The position numbers and the translations under genes were made by a program. Shown piece after piece: positions 5,793 through 12,371 of a stretch of 12,371 nt of DNA (the first letter of the stretch is position 1; every line of letters begins with the position of its first letter). Source of the stretch: Armatimonadota bacterium (lineage in GTDB: Bacteria > Armatimonadota > Hebobacteria > Hebobacterales > WVXJ01); assembly GCA_011773575.1 (NCBI GenBank), contig WVXJ01000171.1, forward strand, positions 875-13,245. Reading direction: 5' to 3'. Under the pieces are notes generated by a model. It had not been told where the DNA came from, did not search any database, and was given only the letters and a program-made list of their open reading frames with translations.

Positions 5793-7193
5793 ATGAACTG
5801 CAAGAAAGCCGGACGGCTGCTAAATGAATATTTGGACGGAAGGTTGGAGCCTGGCCTTTCCGAGAGGCTTGAGGCGCATTTGCGCGAGTGCGCGGGATGT
5901 GCCGATCAACTGGCGGCCTTGCGCTCCACTTTGCAGAGAGTGAAATCTGTGACTCCTATTCCATTGCCGGAGGGCTTTGCCGAAAGGGTGGGAGCCGCGG
6001 TCCGGCAAAGGGCGCGGGAGCAGCCCGCCCGGAGCCGCTGGCAGATGATACGCTGGCTGGCTCCGGCCTTCGGAGTGCTGGTTGTCGGCATGCTCGCCTG
6101 GTTTGGCACTCAGCCGGGTGGGTATCGAGGTGCCGGCCCCACGATGAGCGAGAGAATGATGAAGAGGGGCGAAGGGGCACAGCGAATTGCTATTCCCGAG
6201 GAACCGAAGGAAGCCGACGCAGAAGCGGAAGAATTCCGTCTTAAGGCGGTCGGCTCACGAGAAGCCCCCTCGGTTTCGCAACCGGAGGCTGCTGTCGGGC
6301 CAGTGCCGAAGCCCTCGCCGACGCGACCGAGTAAACCGGCCGAAGCGCGGTCGGCCCTGGATGAGGTCAAGGAACCGGGAACGGAGTCTCCAGAAGTTGA
6401 GAAGAGCGCTGAGATGGCGGAGGAGGTAAGAGAGCCAGAAGCAGCAGAGATTTCCGTCTCCCCACGAAGAGGATACGCTCCGCGCGCACCCTCGCGAGCA
6501 GTAGGATACCGCTCCCGAGGAATGACCAGGCGGGTCGCTGACGAAGAAGCCGACGATGGCGCGGCAAAGACTCGTGAGCCCGCCCTTGAAATGGGCGCGT
6601 CTGCAGCGGCGGCCCCGAGGGCCGTGTCAGTGCGAGTGAGAGCCCAGAAGGGAACTGAAGACCGTCCGGAGATAATATTCAGGGTGGAGGCGGACCGCCC
6701 GACTGGGAAGTTTCGACTTAGTGTCTCTTCTGAAGAGGGAACACAGCAGGAATGGCCTGTGGACCTTCTGGCACAGCGAAGCCAGGAACTTTCCGCCTTC
6801 CGGCCGCCCGTCCGCGCCAAAGGAGCGACAATGTGGAATGTCTCGCTGACGGAGGAACTCACCGCTCCAGAGCAGAAAGACGAAACTCTGCTGCATGAGG
6901 AGTATCGTCTCTTTGTTCCTTCTCGATTGCTCTCACCGCCGCCGCGAATAACGGTTGCTTATGATGAGTTTATCCAGGAGGAAGTCCTGGCGGATCTGAG
7001 CGAGCAGGCGGGGCTGGTGATATTTGCGCCCCCCGCATCTATCGAGGGGGCGAAACTCTCCGTCAACGAAGTATCAGCAGACTCGGTCATAGAACAAACG
7101 GCTGTCTCGTTCAGCCAGCGCGTCGAATCTGACGGTTTGGCGCGCAATCTCATTGCGGATGAATCCCCGCCGGCGGCAGCAGGACCCCGCTGA
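5793..7193 (+). CDS. Transmembrane zinc-finger anti-sigma factor with long extracytoplasmic linker and STN-like C-terminal region
   Basis: Residues 1-45 are an anti-sigma zinc-finger (zf-HC2/ZAS) domain with C3, H29, C33 and C36 (H-x3-C-x2-C), which binds and holds the sigma factor. A single membrane helix lies at about 87-105 (WLAPAFGVLVVGMLAWFG). Residues about 110-275 are a low-complexity Pro/Ala/Glu/Arg linker long enough to span much of the envelope. About 276-390 look beta-rich (SVRVRAQKG, EIIFRVEAD, KFRLSVSSEEG, YRLFVPSRLL). About 394-448 (EEVLADLSEQAGLVIFAPP, then SVNEVSADSVIEQT) resemble the short secretin/TonB N-terminal (STN) fold, with a helix, a beta strand and a second helix. 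Anti-sigma factors of this class are usually about 200-300 residues; this one has 466. The start is fixed by the early Cys. It follows the ECF sigma gene and precedes a secreted protein gene. Confidence 0.9.
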   Translation: MNCKKAGRLLNEYLDGRLEPGLSERLEAHLRECAGCADQLAALRSTLQRVKSVTPIPLPEGFAERVGAAVRQRAREQPARSRWQMIRWLAPAFGVLVVGMLAWFGTQPGGYRGAGPTMSERMMKRGEGAQRIAIPEEPKEADAEAEEFRLKAVGSREAPSVSQPEAAVGPVPKPSPTRPSKPAEARSALDEVKEPGTESPEVEKSAEMAEEVREPEAAEISVSPRRGYAPRAPSRAVGYRSRGMTRRVADEEADDGAAKTREPALEMGASAAAAPRAVSVRVRAQKGTEDRPEIIFRVEADRPTGKFRLSVSSEEGTQQEWPVDLLAQRSQELSAFRPPVRAKGATMWNVSLTEELTAPEQKDETLLHEEYRLFVPSRLLSPPPRITVAYDEFIQEEVLADLSEQAGLVIFAPPASIEGAKLSVNEVSADSVIEQTAVSFSQRVESDGLARNLIADESPPAAAGPR

Positions 7194-7240
7194 CAGCATG
7201 TCTTCTACAGCGGATACTGAAGAAGCCCGTCCTGAGTGAT

Positions 7241-7981
7241 ATGATGAAGTGTCTGACAAGACTGATTCTTCTCATCTTGTTTCTGGGGATCACGGCCCCC
7301 GGAATTGCGGATGAGAAGAAGATCCCCTTACGCGATGCGCCGGAGTGGATTCAACTCTCCCGGATCTGGCGGCAAATGAGCGAACATTGGATCGGGAAGG
7401 TTGTCAGCCGAGAGCAGTTCGAGAGTCTGGAGCCTGAACTCGAGAAAGCGGTCTCATTGCTCATAAATCTACAGGCGCGTAAATACTTTGACGCCGGAAC
7501 CAGAGAGTCCATCGAGAAACTCTGCTTCCAGCGCTATGCGTTCATCCGCGAACAGCGCTATCGGCTGCACCCGTTTATCGTAATGACGGATCTGGACAGT
7601 CACGCCTTTATGGCTCGATCTCGAATCGAAGACTCGCTCGCCAAGCTGTTGTGGCCTCCGGCGGAGGTGGAGGATATCCTAGAGGCGAAGAAGAAATGGC
7701 GCAAAGACCTTGCCGTGCAGCTGGAATTTCTCCGCCGCTGTGTCGAGGTACAAGAGTTGATCTCCTATCATCGCGCCAAGGCACAAGAGAAAGAGGAGAA
7801 GGGCAGCGAGGTTGACTGGAATCAATTCCAACTGGAGGCTTATCGTCAGACCCGCGGTCTCATCGATGATTATATCTCCGGCCGCATCGAGCCCAGCGAA
7901 GAAATCCTCCGGCTTCGCGATCATCTGCTTTCCCTCACCGAAGAGCCTCTGCCCCCGCCGGAGGCAAGAATAGAGAGTTGA
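7241..7981 (+). CDS. Secreted, mainly helical protein of unknown function
   Basis: An N-terminal signal peptide is clear: a Lys/Arg-containing start, the hydrophobic core LILLILFLGI, and a likely cleavage after GIA at residue 23. No lipobox is present. The mature part (about 223 residues) is charged and reads as helical throughout, with SREQFESLEPELEKAVSLL, a Tyr/Arg-rich middle (FQRYAFIREQRYRLHP), and helices at 140-175 and 195-235. It has two Cys (C95, C167) and a Pro-rich end. I recognise no family. Two adjacent ATG codons (7241, 7244) start it, with a weak GAG just upstream. It follows the anti-sigma gene by 47 nt, the last in the cluster, and ends before a strong hairpin. Location next to an anti-sigma with a large extracytoplasmic part suggests a periplasmic partner or sigma-controlled product; this is inference. 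Confidence 0.85.
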   Translation: MMKCLTRLILLILFLGITAPGIADEKKIPLRDAPEWIQLSRIWRQMSEHWIGKVVSREQFESLEPELEKAVSLLINLQARKYFDAGTRESIEKLCFQRYAFIREQRYRLHPFIVMTDLDSHAFMARSRIEDSLAKLLWPPAEVEDILEAKKKWRKDLAVQLEFLRRCVEVQELISYHRAKAQEKEEKGSEVDWNQFQLEAYRQTRGLIDDYISGRIEPSEEILRLRDHLLSLTEEPLPPPEARIES

Positions 7982-8022
7982 CGGGCTGCCAACCGGCGAG
8001 AGAAACATTCCAGCGCAGACAA

Positions 8023-8051
8023 ACAAGGGCAGCCAGTTGGGCTGCCCTTGT
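8023..8051. terminator. Hairpin terminator between convergent transcripts
   Basis: CAAGGGCAGCC (8024-8034) and GGCTGCCCTTG (8040-8050) form a perfect 11-bp stem, 12 bp counting the flanking A-T pair, with the 5-base loop AGTTG. On the minus strand the stem is followed by TTTGTCTG, a partial T-run, so it best serves as the rpoC terminator. On the plus strand there is no T-run. It lies 36 bp from the rpoC stop and about 42 bp after the plus-strand gene end, so it probably insulates both. Confidence 0.75.
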
Positions 8052-8087
8052 AGATGGTCTGCATCCGGAACGCCGGAGTATTTCCTT

Positions 8088-11000
8088 CTAGATGGCCACT
8101 TCCGGTTCTTCGGGACCTTCTTTTTCCTCTTCTTCCGGATTCAGCGCCAGGCTTTGCAGGGCGGAGGCGGCCATTCCCATATCTCGGGTCTGGCTGAGCA
8201 GTTCAAGCCGGGCGCGGGCGGCGGTACTGGCAAAGGGAGCCGCTTCTCCTGGAGGCCCCTTGATGGTCAAGCCGCGGTATTGTGACATACCGGTTCCGCA
8301 CGGGACAAGCCGCCCGATGATGACATTCTCTTTCAATCCCACCAGGGAATCGGTCTTGCCATTGATGGCGGCTTCGGTCAGCACGCGGGTGGTCTTCTGG
8401 AAGGAGGCTGCGGAGAGGAAAGAATCCGTCCCCAGAGAGGCCTCGGTTATGCCCAGCAGCACTCTCTCGGCGGTGGCGGGCTGGCCGCCGCGTTCTGTGA
8501 TTTGCTGGTTCACTTCGTCGAAGTAGAAGCGATCATAAATCTTGCCGGGCAGCAATTCTGTGTCACCCGGATCCAGTACGCGCGCTTTGCGCAGCATTTG
8601 GCGCACAATCACTTCCATATGCTTGTCATTGATATCAACACCATAGGAGCGATACACCCTCTGGATTTCCCTGACCAGATAGTCCTGCACTCCGCTTACA
8701 CCCTTCATGGCCAAGACCTTCTGAGGATCCTGCGGGCCTTCGGTAAGTGAATCGCCCTGGCGGAGGATGTCCCCCTCTTTCACGCGCAGATAGCCGCGAT
8801 AGGGAACCATGTAGCGCTTTTGAACTTTGACGGACTTGACTCTTGCCTGGACCAGTTTCGCCAGGATGGCGGCATTGAGTTCTTTGCCCGCAGCTACGAG
8901 TGTCTCTTTCTTGCGTGGGTGGACTACACGCTCCGCAGTTATCTGGCCGTCAAGGGTTTCAGGATGATCTCGATCCACTTTTACATCGGTATGTACGATA
9001 ACCCACTTCACGCCAGCGGTCTCGATATTCGCCACCACGCCGTCGGTCTCGGAGACGATGGCCTGACCCTTGGGCCGGCGAGCCTCGAAGAGTTCCACAA
9101 CCCGCAGCAGGCCTTTGACCTGTTCCTCCAGCACCTTCAGCATCTGCTGGATCTTGGAGACCCGTTCCCGCTCACTGGTCGCCTCTTCCTCGAAGGCGAC
9201 CAAGCCGCGGCGGATATCCTCGTGCAATTCCCGCAGGGTCTCCTGGCGCCTCTTCTTGACCTCCGCCACACCGGTCAGATACTGGCCGGCGACGCCTCCG
9301 GTATGGAAGGTGCGCATGGTCAACTGGGTGCCGGGCTCGCCGATGGACTCCGCGGCAATAATGCCGACGGCTTCGCCCACCTCCACCAGCCTTCCTGTCG
9401 CCATATCCCGGCCGTAACACATACTGCATATTCCCTGGCGCATTCCGCAGGTGAGGGCGGAGCGCACATATACTTCACCGATGGCCAGCCCACCCTTGCT
9501 TCGCAGTTCTTCGGCAAGTTTCTCGAGTTTCTTCTGCTGGGTGGCGCGGATAGTCTTGCCTTTCTCTACTATCACTTTTCCGTTGAGGGGATCGGCAATG
9601 TCTTCTCTCGCCTGCTCTCCTACTTTCAGCGAGTCCACCGCCTGGTAGAATGCCTCACATTCATCTACTACTCGAAGAATATTGGTGAGGGGAGGTGAGA
9701 GGTCTCCGGCAGGGAACTGGGTGTCACAATCACCACATATCTTCAGCGCCTGCAATAGGCCTCTTTCACCCTTTTCCGCGCACGCCGGACAGGGCATCTC
9801 TTCCAGTATCCCCATGGGTACGATCGGCAGGGGCTCTTCTGTCTCTTCGGCGGCTTTGGCTTCTTCTATTTCTTCCTCATGCTGCTCTTCCGTTTCTCCC
9901 GCGACAGAGGTCTCGTTGCCGTCCTCCGGAACCGGCGCCTCTGCGACGGCCTCGGCTTCTTCAATCAGAGGGATCTCCGGCTCAACGGCAGTTCGCGATT
10001 CTTGCTCATCTCGCTCCCGCGCCTCCGCCTCCGCTTCTTCATAGTAGATGCGGGAGAGTTCCTCTTCGTCCATTATCTGTTCACAAGCCTGGCACTGGAA
10101 GAGGGAGAGGAAGTCTCCGCCGCACTTCGGACAAGGAGGATCATCGCTGGCACTGATTTCTCGGTTTGCTTTCAACAGGACTCGATCATTGCGAGGGTCA
10201 ATCACGTCGGCAGGCACGACGCGGCCTTCGATGCGCATTGACAATGGCTCGATTTCGTCCCCCTCCTCACGGATGGCGGAGACGTGGATGCCATCGGTCG
10301 TGCCGCAATCGTGTGTCCGTACGATTACGTCCTGGGCCACATCTACGAGGCGGCGGGTGAGGTAACCCGCGTCCGCGGTTCTGAGGGCAGTATCCGCCAA
10401 GCCTTTGCGGGCGCCGTGAGTAGAAACGAAATACTCCAGTACATTCAAGCCTTCATGGAAGTTGGATTTGATGGGCAAGTCTTCGATGAAGCGGCCGAAA
10501 GGATCCGCCATCAGCCCCCTCATGCCGGATATCTGTCCGATCTGGCGAAGGCTTCCTCGTGCTCCAGAGTTGGCCATCATGAAGATAGGATTGAAGGGGT
10601 CAATGTTGTCAAGGATACGGTTCTGCACCTGGTCCGAGGCCTGGCTCCACAGTTGACAGACGCGGTCCGCCCGCTCCCCCGCGGTGATAAGTCCGCGAGC
10701 ATAGTGGTCATTGGTGCGGCGGACTTCGTCTTCGGTTTTGTCGATGACCTCCTCACGCTTCGCGCCGGGGATATCCATATCGGTCATGGAGAGTGTTATG
10801 CCGGCCCTGGTGGAGAAGCGGAATCCGGTGTCTTTGATGTCATCCAACAGTTGCACAGTGCGGTTGGAGCCGTAATGGGCGTAACATTCGGAGATGAGAC
10901 GGTCGAGTTCGGGTTTGTCCACGACGCGGTCGAGGTAGCGGAGTTTGGGAGGCAATATCTGATTGAAGATCAACCTGCCTGTCGTGGTGTTCAGAAGCGC

Positions 11001-12371
11001 GTTTTCCGCGCGCACGGTGATGTCAGCGTGAAGGTCCACGTGACCATTGTCATAAGCGAGTATGGCTTCGTGGGGACTGGCAAACACCTTTCCTGAGCCC
11101 TTTGCGCCCAGCCGCTTCTGGGTCAGGTAGTAGCAGCCGAGAATGATGTCCCGGATAGGGGTGACGATGGGTTTGCCATGGGCCGGGGAGAAGAGGTTCT
11201 CCGTGGAGCGCATGAGGATGCGCGCCTCCGCCTGAGCGGAGGTGGAAAGAGGCACGTGGACGGCCATCTGGTCACCGTCGAAGTCGGCATTGAAAGCGGG
11301 GCAGACCAGGGGGTGAATCTGAACCGCCTTGCCGTCCACCAGCACCGGCTCGAAGGCCTGAATACCCAGCCGGTGCAAGGTGGGAGCGCGATTGAGCATT
11401 ACCGGATGACCACTGGTTACATCATCCAGTGCGTCCCACACTCGGCGATCCATACGGTCAACCATCTTCTTCGCCGTTTTCACATTGGTGGCTATCTGCA
11501 GGTCAACCAGACGCTTCATGACAAAGGGCTTGAAGAGTTCCAGCGCCATCTCCCTGGGCAGGCCGCATTCGTGGAGTTTCAGATGGGGCCCCACCACGAT
11601 TACCGAGCGACCGGAGTAATCCACCCGCTTGCCCAGCAGATTCTTTCGGAAACGGCCCTCTTTACCCTTGAGCATGTCGGAGAGGGATTTCAAGGGGCGG
11701 TCATTGGAGCCTGTCACCGGGCGTGTGCGGCGGCTGTTGTCGATCAAAGCATCCACAGCTTCCTGAAGGAGCCGTTTCTCGTGGTTGACGATAGATTCCG
11801 GAGCATTCAACTCCTGGATTTTCTTCAGGCGGTTGTTGCGGTTGATGATACGCCGGTAGAGATCGTTCAGATCGGAGGTGGCAAAACGGCCTCCATCCAG
11901 TTGCACCATGGGCCGAAGTTCCGGCGGAATCACCGGGACGACTTCCAGTATCATCCACTCGGGGCGATTGCGGGATTTTCTGAAGGCCTCGGCCACTTCG
12001 AGGCGTTTGATTGCCCGCGCCCGGCGAGGACCGGAAAGCTCCGTGATCTCTTTGCGCAGTTCCCGAGAAAGTTCCTCCAGGTCTATCTCTTTCAGGAGTT
12101 CGCGCACCGCTTCCGCGCCCAGGCCCGCCTGGAAGAGTCCGTCCATTTTGCGACCGACGCGACGCACCAGCATCTCGTTCAAACGTTCCAGGCTTCGATA
12201 CTGGTTTTCCGACACCAATTGCTTCTTGACCAGGCCGGGTTTGAAGTCCAGTTTCTGGCTCAGCAGCAGGCGGGCGCCGGTGTCCAAGTCGGCCTTGCGC
12301 TCATCCCAGAGACGCCCTTCCTCTTTCAGCCGCTGATCGAAAGCGGAGAGCAATGCGGCGCGATCCTCCTC
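8088..12371 (-). CDS. rpoC: DNA-directed RNA polymerase subunit beta' (5' end beyond right edge)
   Basis: The 1427 visible residues form most of beta'. The frame is open to the right edge, and the N-terminal zinc region plus the true start are outside, so this is a window cut, not a truncation. Visible conserved parts include RPEWMILEVVPVIPPELRPM, the lid/rudder region, GKRVDYSGRSVIVVGPHLKL, the catalytic NADFDGDQM, and the bridge helix region HGARKGLADTALRTADAGYL. The second zinc site has its first Cys at 10305-10307 and the other three at 9447-9449, 9426-9428 and 9417-9419. The trigger loop begins LTMRTFHTGG, and ELFEARRPKG follows it. Two insertions are unusual: about 210 residues with two extra CxxC pairs between the first and second zinc ligands, and about 52 coiled-coil-like residues in the trigger loop. 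The C-terminus is acidic (EEEEKEGPEEPE). The product forms the catalytic centre with beta. Transcription is leftward, with rpoB expected off the right edge. Confidence 0.98.
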   Translation of the reverse strand, partial: EEDRAALLSAFDQRLKEEGRLWDERKADLDTGARLLLSQKLDFKPGLVKKQLVSENQYRSLERLNEMLVRRVGRKMDGLFQAGLGAEAVRELLKEIDLEELSRELRKEITELSGPRRARAIKRLEVAEAFRKSRNRPEWMILEVVPVIPPELRPMVQLDGGRFATSDLNDLYRRIINRNNRLKKIQELNAPESIVNHEKRLLQEAVDALIDNSRRTRPVTGSNDRPLKSLSDMLKGKEGRFRKNLLGKRVDYSGRSVIVVGPHLKLHECGLPREMALELFKPFVMKRLVDLQIATNVKTAKKMVDRMDRRVWDALDDVTSGHPVMLNRAPTLHRLGIQAFEPVLVDGKAVQIHPLVCPAFNADFDGDQMAVHVPLSTSAQAEARILMRSTENLFSPAHGKPIVTPIRDIILGCYYLTQKRLGAKGSGKVFASPHEAILAYDNGHVDLHADITVRAENALLNTTTGRLIFNQILPPKLRYLDRVVDKPELDRLISECYAHYGSNRTVQLLDDIKDTGFRFSTRAGITLSMTDMDIPGAKREEVIDKTEDEVRRTNDHYARGLITAGERADRVCQLWSQASDQVQNRILDNIDPFNPIFMMANSGARGSLRQIGQISGMRGLMADPFGRFIEDLPIKSNFHEGLNVLEYFVSTHGARKGLADTALRTADAGYLTRRLVDVAQDVIVRTHDCGTTDGIHVSAIREEGDEIEPLSMRIEGRVVPADVIDPRNDRVLLKANREISASDDPPCPKCGGDFLSLFQCQACEQIMDEEELSRIYYEEAEAEARERDEQESRTAVEPEIPLIEEAEAVAEAPVPEDGNETSVAGETEEQHEEEIEEAKAAEETEEPLPIVPMGILEEMPCPACAEKGERGLLQALKICGDCDTQFPAGDLSPPLTNILRVVDECEAFYQAVDSLKVGEQAREDIADPLNGKVIVEKGKTIRATQQKKLEKLAEELRSKGGLAIGEVYVRSALTCGMRQGICSMCYGRDMATGRLVEVGEAVGIIAAESIGEPGTQLTMRTFHTGGVAGQYLTGVAEVKKRRQETLRELHEDIRRGLVAFEEEATSERERVSKIQQMLKVLEEQVKGLLRVVELFEARRPKGQAIVSETDGVVANIETAGVKWVIVHTDVKVDRDHPETLDGQITAERVVHPRKKETLVAAGKELNAAILAKLVQARVKSVKVQKRYMVPYRGYLRVKEGDILRQGDSLTEGPQDPQKVLAMKGVSGVQDYLVREIQRVYRSYGVDINDKHMEVIVRQMLRKARVLDPGDTELLPGKIYDRFYFDEVNQQITERGGQPATAERVLLGITEASLGTDSFLSAASFQKTTRVLTEAAINGKTDSLVGLKENVIIGRLVPCGTGMSQYRGLTIKGPPGEAAPFASTAARARLELLSQTRDMGMAASALQSLALNPEEEEKEGPEEPEVAI
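9114..9284 (-). other. Coiled-coil-like insertion in the RpoC trigger loop
   Basis: Between the trigger-loop start MRTFHTGGVAG and GLLRVVELFEARRPKG lie 57 residues (QYLTGVAEVKKRRQETLREL, then a second helix with VSKIQQMLKVLEEQVK). In Bacillus and other simple beta' proteins only about five residues (DDITQ) occupy this place. The insertion point equals that of the large E. coli SI3 domain (after residue 942). The composition suggests two helices forming a short coiled coil. Confidence 0.8.
9600..10200 (-). other. Zinc-ribbon and acidic-linker insertion in the second zinc site of RpoC
   Basis: The first and second zinc ligands are 286 residues apart, compared with 74 in E. coli (C814 to C888). 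The extra stretch holds CPKC (10122-10133) with CQAC (10083-10094), a Glu/Ala-rich acidic linker of about 97 residues, and CPAC (9780-9791) with CGDC (9726-9737). Each pair has the spacing of a small zinc ribbon. Insertion borders are approximate. Confidence 0.8.

Noticed and set aside
6110..6862. Minus-strand 250-codon open frame
   Set aside because: It is antisense to the low-complexity linker of the anti-sigma factor. Ser/Ala/Arg-rich composition is expected from the reverse of a Pro/Glu/Ala region.
8820..11096. Long plus-strand open frames (8820-9698 and 10284-11096)
   Set aside because: They are antisense to highly conserved rpoC motifs. GC-rich third positions readily create such frames.
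12351..12371. Possible truncated rpoC starting at TTG 12353
   Set aside because: The frame is open to the edge (codons before it read EEDRAA), and the missing part is the usual N-terminal region of beta', so the cut comes from the window, not from a gene defect.

Overview
The window is bacterial chromosomal DNA with moderately high GC, dense coding and few gaps. The near-complete rpoC, the sigma-70-type promoters and the ECF sigma/anti-sigma pair show a bacterium. The RpoC carries two insertions that point to a less-studied lineage. I lean weakly towards Armatimonadota or a neighbouring Terrabacteria-like candidate phylum, but I cannot establish the phylum from sequence alone.

Left block (1-2608, minus strand). 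A four-gene operon is read leftwards from a good promoter at about 2636-2664. Its genes are an AMMECR1-HD fusion protein, a two-helix membrane protein with a probable PH-like cytoplasmic domain, a 109-residue protein of unknown function, and the N-terminal 221 codons of a membrane protein that looks like the DUF6754 family and runs off the left edge. The last three genes overlap end to start (ATGA, then an 11-nt overlap), which suggests translational coupling.

Central block (2609-8051, plus strand). A 327-bp divergent intergenic region holds promoters for both directions, a set of phased AAGCC/GGCTT half-sites, and a structured leader whose last hairpin buries the ribosome binding site. It drives a five-gene co-directional cluster: a MerR-type regulator with a second winged-helix domain; a KaiC/RecA-like ATPase whose second ATPase domain has lost its P-loop; an ECF sigma factor; a transmembrane zinc-finger anti-sigma factor with a long Pro/Glu/Ala linker and a possible secretin/TonB short N-terminal (STN)-like module at its far end; and a secreted helical protein of unknown function. 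I infer one signalling unit: an envelope-facing sensor (anti-sigma plus secreted protein), a sigma-factor output, and an ATPase and MerR-type regulator on the cytoplasmic side. It may be undescribed as a system.

Right block (8052-12371, minus strand). rpoC (RNA polymerase beta') converges on the cluster, with a strong hairpin terminator between them. Its 5' end, including the N-terminal zinc-binding region, lies beyond the right edge. The protein carries about 210 extra residues with two additional CxxC...CxxC zinc-ribbon-like motifs and an acidic linker inside the conserved second zinc site, and about 52 extra, probably coiled-coil residues in the trigger loop at the site where proteobacterial SI3 sits.
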